From an uncultured Collinsella sp. (lineage in GTDB: Bacteria; Actinomycetota; Coriobacteriia; Coriobacteriales; Coriobacteriaceae): DNA of 64,000 bases. The position numbers and the translations under genes are program-made. The DNA is taken from the NCBI GenBank assembly GCA_958437495.1, contig CAUBOH010000008.1, forward strand, positions 1 to 64,000, read 5' to 3'. A model generated the notes under the pieces. It was not told the origin of the DNA. It ran no database searches and saw only the letters and a program-made list of their open reading frames with translations. Numbering within the stretch: position 1 is the stretch's first letter; each line of letters opens with the position of its first letter. Shown in pieces: positions 57,151-64,000 of the stretch.

Positions 57151-60038
57151 TCGAGGACGCTGTATCTCCTGGAACGCCGAAATTTGTCATCGATGCCTAT
57201 GCCACGCTCGCCGAGCGCGCCAAGACGCAGTCGTTCGGTCTTATCGAGGAGGATGTCATCGTCCTCGATACCGAGACCACGGGTTTGTCGGTGCAAGACA
57301 ACGAATTGATCGAGATATCCGCGGCCCGTCTTTCGGGCCGCGAGGTCGTAGAGCGCTTCGATACCTTCGTGCATCCCAAGCAGCTGATTCCCGCCGAGAT
57401 TACCGAGCTCACAAGTATCACGAACGCTGACGTGGCCGATGCTCCGTCAGCCGTTGAAGCCGTGTCTGCTCTCGCCGATTTTGTCGGCGGATGCCCGGTG
57501 ATCGCGCATAACGCCACCTTCGATCGATCGTTTATCGAGTCGGTTAAGGGCGGTGTCAACGTGAGCGATATCTGGATTGATTCACTGGCGCTGTCGCGTA
57601 TCGCGCTTCCGCGCTTGGCTTCGCACAAGCTGTCTTTTATGGCCGACCTGTTCGGCTGCGATTCGGTATCACACCGTGCCAACGCCGATGTCGATGCCCT
57701 GTGCGGCGTGTGGCGCGTGTTGCTCGTGGCACTCACTGACTTGCCCCAAGGCCTTATGGCGCGCCTGGCCGACATGCACCCCGACGTACCCTGGTCCTAT
57801 CGTCCTATCTTCTCGTTCTTGGCAGGGCAGAACCCCGGGTCCATCTTCTCTCTCAGCGCAGCTCGTGCTGACGTTCTCAAGGCAGATCGCGCCGACGATC
57901 GGGTGGACGCCGACGAACTGCCGGTCCTCAAGATGCCGAGTCGCGAAGAAATCGAGGCGGATTACGCCCCCGGCGGCCTGGTTAATCGCATGTATCCAAC
58001 CTACGAGCCGCGCGATGAGCAGATCGCGATGGCGGTTGAGGTGCGCGATGCGCTGGTCACGGGAACCCATCGTGTGATCGAGGCGGGCACGGGCGTCGGT
58101 AAATCGATGGCGTATCTGGTGCCGTTCGCCGAGGCAGCGCGACGTAACAACATCACCGTTGGCATTGCGACCAAATCGAATAATCTCGCTGACCAACTCA
58201 TGTACCATGAACTGCCAAAACTTGCCGAGCAACTGCCAGGTGGCTTGTCGTTTTGCGCACTGAAGGGGTACGACCACTATCCGTGCTTGCGCAAACTTGA
58301 GCGTATGAGCCGCAGCCAAGTTGAAATTACAACCAAACGTGATCCCGCCGACACGCTTACGGCGGTCGCGGTCATTATGGCGTACGTCTGCCAATCAGCC
58401 GATGGCGACCTCGACTCGCTCGGCATTCGGTGGCGCAGCGTCAACCGCCCCGACTTTACGACGGCCTCGCGCGAGTGCGCTCGTCGCCTCTGCCCGTTTT
58501 TCCCTGATAAATGCCTCGTCCACGGTGCACGCCGTCGCGCGGCGCATGCCGATGTGGTTGTTACGAACCATTCTCTGCTATTCCGGAATGTCGCGGCCGA
58601 GGGCAGGATTTTGCCTCCGATTCGCCATTGGGTAATCGACGAGGCCCATTCTATCGAGCGCGAGGCACGTCGTCAGTGGGCGCGCGTGGTCTCGGCGGAC
58701 GAATCGCGCGTTCTGTTTGAGCGTCTGGGCGGTTCGAGCACCGGCGCACTAAGCCAGGTTTCCCGTGATTTAGCAACCTCCGAGGGCTCTACGCTCTATC
58801 TGGGCCTTACTGCCAAGGCGACGTCGACGGTTGCCCGCGCGAACATGGCGATCGCCGACGTATTTGATGGTGTCCGCGAGCTCGGCCGCCGTGCCCGTGG
58901 GGGTTATGACAACGCCAATCTATGGATTGGTCCCGAGCTGCGCGAATCTGACGACTGGCATGATTTCCTGCAGTCGGCCTGTGCTGCCATTGACGCGCTG
59001 GAGCAAGCCGACAAGAGCGTCGACGCACTGGTTCAAGCAGTCGCCGCCGACAAGCCCGAGGTCGTTGTCGACTTGGGCGACATCTCGCGCCGTCTGCACG
59101 AGCTGTCCGAGAACCTCAAGCTCATCATTGATGGTACGGACGAGCACTATGTGTACTCCCTGCAGGTCAATCGCAGGCTGCGTGCCGGCGGAGAGTCGAT
59201 GACCGCAGAGCGCATCGATATTGGCGAGGCGTTGGCGACCGAGTGGCTGCCCGAGGTCCACACGGCGATCTTTGCCTCGGCGACCATGACCGTGTCAAAA
59301 AGCTTCGACCACTTTAACCATGCTGTCGGGCTCGATCGCATCGGTGCTTCAACATCTTCATCGCTGCACTTGGATTCGAGCTACGACTTCGATTCGAACA
59401 TGGCCGTAGTCGTCGCCGGAGATATTCCCGATCCGCGCGACCGCGAGGCATATCTGGCGTCCCTTGAACATGTGCTGGTCGATGCGCACCTCGCCATGGG
59501 CGGATCGGTGCTCACACTGTTCACCAACCGGCGCGACATGGAGGACCTGTACGCTCGCGTTGAGCCCAAAGTTGCCCGTGCGGGTCTGGAGCTCAACTGC
59601 CAACAACGCAACTCATCTCCTCGTCGCCTACGCGACCGGTTTATCAACGAGCCGGCTTCGTCGCTCTTCGCTCTCAAGGCTTTTTGGGAGGGCTTTGACG
59701 CCAGCGGTGAGACGCTGCGATGTGTCATCATTCCCAAGCTGCCGTTCTCCAGCCCTACCGATCCGCTCTCCTGCGAGCGTAACCTGCGCGAGGACCGTGC
59801 TTGGGCGCGCTATTCGCTACCCGAGGCGGTGCTCGAGGTCAAGCAGGCCGCGGGGCGTTTGATTCGCTCGTCGACCGATAGCGGTGTGCTGATCTTGGCG
59901 GATCCTCGCCTGGTGACGAAGGGGTATGGCAAGAAGTTTTTGACATCGCTGCCCACCAGTTCATACCAGCGTATCGAGTCAGCCCAGATCGGCCACTACC
60001 TGCAGCTATGGCGACAGGCGCACGACCGACGGCATTAG
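57144..60038 (+). CDS. DnaQ-type exonuclease fused to DinG-family helicase
   Basis: A 964-residue fusion. The N-terminal exonuclease (about 30-200) has DTETTGL, VIAHNATFDRSFIE and HRANADVDAL, the three acidic ExoIII motifs. The XPD/DinG-like helicase follows: Walker A EAGTGVGKSMAYLV, DEAH box WVIDEAHS, four cysteines of an Fe-S domain (CLRKL at one end, CARRLCPFFPDKC at the other), a C-terminal QAAGRLIRS motif VI. This order is that of the Gram-positive DinG (ATP-dependent exonuclease in some species, helicase lost in others); here Walker A is intact. Coupled to ddl and convergent with the WYL regulators, overlapping by 4 bases. Confidence 0.93.
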   Translation: MLIEDAVSPGTPKFVIDAYATLAERAKTQSFGLIEEDVIVLDTETTGLSVQDNELIEISAARLSGREVVERFDTFVHPKQLIPAEITELTSITNADVADAPSAVEAVSALADFVGGCPVIAHNATFDRSFIESVKGGVNVSDIWIDSLALSRIALPRLASHKLSFMADLFGCDSVSHRANADVDALCGVWRVLLVALTDLPQGLMARLADMHPDVPWSYRPIFSFLAGQNPGSIFSLSAARADVLKADRADDRVDADELPVLKMPSREEIEADYAPGGLVNRMYPTYEPRDEQIAMAVEVRDALVTGTHRVIEAGTGVGKSMAYLVPFAEAARRNNITVGIATKSNNLADQLMYHELPKLAEQLPGGLSFCALKGYDHYPCLRKLERMSRSQVEITTKRDPADTLTAVAVIMAYVCQSADGDLDSLGIRWRSVNRPDFTTASRECARRLCPFFPDKCLVHGARRRAAHADVVVTNHSLLFRNVAAEGRILPPIRHWVIDEAHSIEREARRQWARVVSADESRVLFERLGGSSTGALSQVSRDLATSEGSTLYLGLTAKATSTVARANMAIADVFDGVRELGRRARGGYDNANLWIGPELRESDDWHDFLQSACAAIDALEQADKSVDALVQAVAADKPEVVVDLGDISRRLHELSENLKLIIDGTDEHYVYSLQVNRRLRAGGESMTAERIDIGEALATEWLPEVHTAIFASATMTVSKSFDHFNHAVGLDRIGASTSSSLHLDSSYDFDSNMAVVVAGDIPDPRDREAYLASLEHVLVDAHLAMGGSVLTLFTNRRDMEDLYARVEPKVARAGLELNCQQRNSSPRRLRDRFINEPASSLFALKAFWEGFDASGETLRCVIIPKLPFSSPTDPLSCERNLREDRAWARYSLPEAVLEVKQAAGRLIRSSTDSGVLILADPRLVTKGYGKKFLTSLPTSSYQRIESAQIGHYLQLWRQAHDRRH

Positions 60039-60952
60039 AGCGGACAGACGAGCGTCTCCGCATAGTCGTACAGGCGCTTTGACAGGGCGGGGTCATCCAT
60101 GATGCGGATGGCTCCGCCCTTTGCCATTACTTGGGCAAATAGCCACGCTTCGGACGTGTAGCGGACGGTTACGATTGCCGTGTCCTCGTCAGCCCGATTG
60201 ACCGATGTGATGCCCGCCCAATCTAGATGGTCGGCAAGATCGAGCGGCATCGCGAGCTTTGTTTCGCGTCCCGCTTTCGCAAGCGAGTCTTGAAGGGTCG
60301 TAATCTTTGAGTGGTGCCGCTCGACCGAGTCGTCGGTCAGGACGATATCCTCGATCTTGTCGAGGCGATAGCGGCGCTGCGCATCCTGCTCGGTGTCCCA
60401 GGCTACCAGGTACATGCTATCGCCGTTCGTCATAATGCGCAGGGGGTCAATGGTGCGCTCCCGCGCGTGCTCGTCGCCAAGCGAGCGATAGGCGATACGG
60501 CAGCGAACGCCGTCCTGGATGGCGCAATTGAGCTGCTGCCAATGGGAGCCGCGCGCAACGGTGTCGACAACGCGCTGGTTATACCCCAGTTCCTCGGGCA
60601 GAAGCGCGCGGCGGATGCGCGCTGCCGTCGCCGGTTCGATGCCCAACGACTCAAGTTCATGGTTGAGTACGGCGCCCTCGGCCGCACTGAGACGCAACGG
60701 CAGCACACGGCCTGCCTCGCCCGTCAGAATGACGCGCTCGTCACGGCATTCGCAGATGACACGTGCCCCCGATTCGCGGTCGGCGAGCGTCGAAATGATG
60801 CCGATAATCTCATCGAGTGAAGCACCGGTGATGTCGAAGCGACTGCAGATTTCGCTGCGATCCATGCCCTTCTCGCCAGCGGCGTAGAGGGCTTCCATGA
60901 TGTCGATGGCGCGCGAGAGCCTTTGCTCGCTCGTGAGTTTACGCACGGACAT
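60035..60952 (-). CDS. WYL-domain regulator, PafC-like
   Basis: A 305-residue regulator. The N-terminal part is a winged helix (LSRAIDIMEALYAAGEKGMDRSEIC); the WYL domain at about 130-220 shows the core RIAYRSLGDEHARERTIDPL and NGDSMYLVAWDTEQ. The C-terminal WCX-like extension follows. Its start overlaps the upstream WYL gene by 14 bases, the arrangement of mycobacterial pafB-pafC. PafBC activates DNA-damage genes in Actinobacteria independently of LexA; this pair is probably an equivalent. Confidence 0.85.
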   Translation of the reverse strand: MSVRKLTSEQRLSRAIDIMEALYAAGEKGMDRSEICSRFDITGASLDEIIGIISTLADRESGARVICECRDERVILTGEAGRVLPLRLSAAEGAVLNHELESLGIEPATAARIRRALLPEELGYNQRVVDTVARGSHWQQLNCAIQDGVRCRIAYRSLGDEHARERTIDPLRIMTNGDSMYLVAWDTEQDAQRRYRLDKIEDIVLTDDSVERHHSKITTLQDSLAKAGRETKLAMPLDLADHLDWAGITSVNRADEDTAIVTVRYTSEAWLFAQVMAKGGAIRIMDDPALSKRLYDYAETLVCPL

Positions 60953-61961
60953 GGGCGTTCACCGTCCTTTCGATGAGGCGATTCCAAGCCTGTTTGAGTG
61001 CGTCGGGCGCTACGGGCCTCATGTTGTCGGCGCTGTGCTCCATACAAAATGAAGCGGCGGCATCTAGGTCGCGCACGCCAACGGTCCATGTCCATCCTTT
61101 GTCTGTGCGATCGAGGTTTCCGCGTCCTTGCGTGAGGGCGTGGACCATGTCCGCCGGCGTCTCGGCCGCAAACGAGAATGTGGCCGCGATGGGCTCGCGG
61201 TCGGCAAAATCGAACTCAAAGAACAGCTGGTCATTGAGGTTAAAGTCGCTGGGGATGGTATAGAAGCCGGAGGGTTTCCAAGCGCGGACGATGCGGTCGC
61301 AGCGAAATGTCCTAACGGTACCGGATGCATCATCCAGACCGCAGAAATACGAAACGCCCTCGCGCTCGAACATGCCGTAGACGCAGACGGTGCGTTGACG
61401 CTGTTCCCCGCGTCCGTTTTGATACAGGAAGCGCAGCGCGCAACGCTCGGCGAAAGCGCTCCATACGGCATCAACCAAAGGAGAGCGCGGGGCACGCGTT
61501 TCCGGGACGTCCGCCTCGCCGGTCAGGTATGCGATCTTGGACCGAATATCGGCGAGCGGCGTGGAAAAAGTGGACGATCCGGCGGCGAGCATCTGGTCTA
61601 TGGCGTCCATAAGGATGTCTGCGTCCTCGGCGGTAATCAGGCCGCCGGCGGCAAACGTGTGGTCACGGTCGACGGCCCATGCGCTTTCTTCGGTTTCCTG
61701 GGAGCCGGGCGCGCGAACCTCCTTAATCACGATGCCGCGCTCGAGTAGTTTTTCGCGGTCACGACGAAACTTGCGTTTGTCCGAATCGATATTGCCCGAG
61801 CCGTAGCCCAAATCGGAGTCCAAAACGATCTGCTCGGTAGTCAGCGGTTCGGGAGAACTGTTGAGTACGAAGAAAAGATTGAGGATACGCTGGGCAGTTT
61901 TGTCGTAGCCCGGCTCTGCCGAACTCATTTTATTTGCTGCGGTCGTTGTGCTTGCCGTCAT
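60939..61961 (-). CDS. WYL-domain regulator, PafB-like
   Basis: A 340-residue WYL protein. It begins with a winged helix (QRILNLFFVLNSSPEPLTTEQI, SDKRKFRRDREKLLERGI), then a WYL domain at about 175-250 with RFLYQNGRGEQRQRTVCVYG and GVSYFCGLDDASG, then a C-terminal extension. GAGG is 5 bases before the ATG. First of the pair with the gene at 60035. The 198-base gap to the next gene is divergent and holds TATACT at 62086-62091 with no clear -35. Confidence 0.85.
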   Translation of the reverse strand: MTASTTTAANKMSSAEPGYDKTAQRILNLFFVLNSSPEPLTTEQIVLDSDLGYGSGNIDSDKRKFRRDREKLLERGIVIKEVRAPGSQETEESAWAVDRDHTFAAGGLITAEDADILMDAIDQMLAAGSSTFSTPLADIRSKIAYLTGEADVPETRAPRSPLVDAVWSAFAERCALRFLYQNGRGEQRQRTVCVYGMFEREGVSYFCGLDDASGTVRTFRCDRIVRAWKPSGFYTIPSDFNLNDQLFFEFDFADREPIAATFSFAAETPADMVHALTQGRGNLDRTDKGWTWTVGVRDLDAAASFCMEHSADNMRPVAPDALKQAWNRLIERTVNAHVRA

Positions 61962-62159
61962 AGAATCCTCGCATGAGAAGGTTGTTCGATGCCATGATTT
62001 TAGTCCGATATGGAGATTAGGCTATATCCGTGTCCGTATGAGGCGTTAACGTAACCGGAATTCCGCCGTTTGCGTCCGCTCGGGGTATACTTTCGACTAT
62101 ATACGGTCCTAATGTGCAAGCACTGGGCCTATTTGTCGGATTATGGATGTGGAGCGCAC

Positions 62160-64000
62160 ATGGCGAACACCCAGAATTATATTAACCACCTGCTGCAGAA
62201 CACCGGCATCACGCCCGCGTGCAGCGAAGAGGAGCGTTTGGCTGCCGAGGATATCGCTCAGATTTTCCGCAACCACGGTTTTGATCCCGAGGTGCAGGAG
62301 TTTAATGCTCCCGCACCTAGCAGGCTGGCGTTTGCCGTAACGGGTATTTTGGCTTTCGCGGGCGCCTTGCTCATGGGTATCGGCGGAGGCGTCGGTTTGG
62401 TCGGCACCTTGCTGGCGATTGTCGGCGCCGTGCTCTATGTGCTCGAGCGTATGGGCCGTCCTGTCATTTCGCGCCTGGGCAAAACGGGTGTGAGCCAAAA
62501 TGTCATCGCCTATCACAAGGCTTCGGGCCCGCTCGCGTCTCCGCGCAATCGTCCCGTGGTCGTGGTGGCCCACTATGATTCTCCTCGCGCCGAGTTGTTC
62601 GCGCGCGAGCCCTATGCGCCCTATCGCGCGCTGGTCGCAAAGTCGCTGCCGGTGGTGACGATCGTTCCCGCCGTCGTGGCCGTTCTGCGCATTCTGCCGC
62701 TCCCCGGCGCGCTCAAGGTCCTGCTGTGGATCGTAGCGATTCTCGCTTCGCTGGTGGCGCTTGCCAACGCGGCAAACATCATTGCCAACCGTTTCGTGCT
62801 TCCCTATACGTCTGGATCGGTGTGCAACAAGTCTTCTGTTGCCGCCATGCTTGGCGTTATGGACAACGTTGCCCCTTATCAGGGCGAAAATGAATTTCCC
62901 AACGACATTCCGTTCGATACGTATTTTGGCGAGCAAAAGCGCCGGGCCGAGGAAATGGCGCGTGCCGCGGCCGAGTATGCTGCGGCGCAGCAGCAAAATG
63001 ATTATGGCAACACCATCGAATATGAGGAGCCGAGCTATACCGAGGACGAGTTCGGACAGCCGCTTGCTGCCGATCCCGAGCAGGATGAGGCGCCCGATGA
63101 GCAGATCGACGGCTTCGAGGGTGCTTCTGCTGACGCGACGCTGATCGGTACCATCGCGCCCGAGGCTCAGGACCAGGCTGTTCAGACCGAGGTGGCCACC
63201 GAGGAGGCGCTCGCCGCCGAGCCGGCGGAGGAGCCCGTAGCGGTCGAGCCTGTCGAGCCCGAGCCCAAACTCTATCGCAATGCCGCCGGCAATATCCGCT
63301 TTGGCTCGGATGCCATTCGCGCGCTCGGCATGCTGCCCGAGTCCTGCTCGCTTGTTTACGATGAGGGCGAGGAACCGGCGTTTGAGCCCGAGCCCATTTC
63401 CGAGGCTCAAGAGCCCCTGTCTGGTGCGCCCGCTGCAGCCGCCGAGCTCGTGTCTGACGCGTCTGCTGCACCCACCGAGCTCGTGTCTGCCCCGTCCTCC
63501 GATGTCGAGCCCGAGGCGGAGTCCGCACTCGATCCAGCTGCCGGCCTTGACATTCTTGCCCCCGCCGCTCCGGAACAGACAGAGGACGATTCCGCCGATG
63601 AGGACTACGACGAGTATCCGCAGCGCGTGTCCTACGAGAGTGATACCGATTTCTCGTCCGAGCTCCCTTCGACAACGCCCCATGCCGATATCGCTTCCGC
63701 GTTCTCCTCGCTTGGCGCCAGCGCCTCCAGCTTCTTTAAGGGCGCCTTTGCGAAGGGTAAGAAGCTCGTTGACGACTTTGAGGAAAAGCGCGCTGCTGCC
63801 CGCGAGGCTGCCGAGCAGGAGGCTATAGCCCAACAACAGGCTGTCGAGGCCGAGCGCGAGCGCGCGGTGCAGGAGTTTGAGCAGAACGAGGCCGAGCAGC
63901 CGGCGCCTGCCGACCCCGCCGACGCCACGACGTCTTTCGAGGCCTCGCAGCCGACGTCCGCTGACGTCGCGGAGGCGACGACGTCCTTTGAGGCACAGCA
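62160..64000 (+). CDS. Membrane-anchored M28-like peptidase homologue (partial, runs off the window)
   Basis: An open frame of 613 codons with no stop before the right edge. It starts MANTQNYINHLLQNTGITPA with GGAG 6 bases before the ATG. Two hydrophobic regions lie at about 56-95 and 163-215. The zinc-peptidase-like motif VVVVAHYDSPRAE (His138, Asp140) marks the M28 family. The expected bridging-Asp motif is replaced by SVCNKSSVAAML (220-231), so activity is doubtful. From about 240 it is low complexity, rich in Ala, Glu and Pro, with a helical charged stretch near the edge. An ORF on the opposite strand across it is a shadow. Confidence 0.75.
   Translation, partial: MANTQNYINHLLQNTGITPACSEEERLAAEDIAQIFRNHGFDPEVQEFNAPAPSRLAFAVTGILAFAGALLMGIGGGVGLVGTLLAIVGAVLYVLERMGRPVISRLGKTGVSQNVIAYHKASGPLASPRNRPVVVVAHYDSPRAELFAREPYAPYRALVAKSLPVVTIVPAVVAVLRILPLPGALKVLLWIVAILASLVALANAANIIANRFVLPYTSGSVCNKSSVAAMLGVMDNVAPYQGENEFPNDIPFDTYFGEQKRRAEEMARAAAEYAAAQQQNDYGNTIEYEEPSYTEDEFGQPLAADPEQDEAPDEQIDGFEGASADATLIGTIAPEAQDQAVQTEVATEEALAAEPAEEPVAVEPVEPEPKLYRNAAGNIRFGSDAIRALGMLPESCSLVYDEGEEPAFEPEPISEAQEPLSGAPAAAAELVSDASAAPTELVSAPSSDVEPEAESALDPAAGLDILAPAAPEQTEDDSADEDYDEYPQRVSYESDTDFSSELPSTTPHADIASAFSSLGASASSFFKGAFAKGKKLVDDFEEKRAAAREAAEQEAIAQQQAVEAERERAVQEFEQNEAEQPAPADPADATTSFEASQPTSADVAEATTSFEAQ

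Noticed and set aside
62109..63836. A 575-codon minus-strand ORF near the right edge
   Set aside because: It lies opposite the M28-like frame, has Arg/His/Gly-rich nonsense composition and no family. The plus frame has a ribosome site, membrane helices and HYDSP.

Overview
The window looks like chromosomal DNA from a Coriobacteriia actinobacterium, most likely Collinsella. It is GC-rich, with Actinobacteria-type replication and division genes, PafBC-like WYL regulators, short intergenic palindromes typical of gut Coriobacteriia, and no phage or insertion-sequence genes. The genus call is an inference from protein character and gene order; no search was run.

The chromosome origin lies inside the window. 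Left of about 49.6 kb most genes are on the minus strand. To the right, rpmH-rnpA-yidD-yidC-khpB and rsmG-parA-parB run on the plus strand. The minus-strand origin block reads, away from the origin, a GHKL-ATPase/winged-helix gene, dnaA, dnaN, recF, a DUF721 (DciA-like) gene, gyrB and gyrA. The 345-base gap between the ATPase gene and rpmH holds repeated TTTTCAACA-type boxes and is the best oriC candidate. Three near-perfect parS sites sit just upstream of parA, and two weaker ones lie near or within this region.

Region by region: 0.3-2.7 kb, yqeY, a parvulin-type foldase and a lone PTS EIIA. 2.8-6.4 kb, purF-purM-purN. 6.7-9.5 kb, a CmpB-like membrane protein, a MoaE-like protein and a class B sortase. 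9.5-15.2 kb, purE and carAB. 15.4-19.1 kb, a membrane-anchored unknown, an ABC exporter and a NUDIX hydrolase. 19.1-25.2 kb, purD, purA, dnaB and the rpsF-ssb-rpsR-rplI operon. 25.7-28.3 kb, two tRNA-Ser genes, a TRIC/UPF0126 channel and a bactofilin-like membrane protein. 28.4-34 kb, a surface pilin locus: two isopeptide pilins plus the remnant of a third, bracketed by identical palindromes and without a pilus sortase. 34.4-38.2 kb, typA, small unknown genes, a bifunctional-nuclease-domain gene and a tRNA Ile-Ala-Ile cluster. 38.5-55 kb, the origin region. 55-62 kb, rlmN, ddl, a DnaQ-DinG fusion helicase and a convergent pair of WYL regulators. From 62.2 kb to the right edge, the start of a membrane-anchored M28-like protein that runs off the window.

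Purine synthesis is well represented (purF, purM, purN, purE, purD, purA) but scattered. Replication is represented by initiator, clamp, helicase, probable helicase loader, SSB and gyrase.

The main points for follow-up are the origin-linked ATPase with a glutamine-rich linker, the divergent DnaA recognition helix together with divergent origin boxes, three families of intergenic palindromic elements (one with covarying stems), and the sortase-less pilin island.
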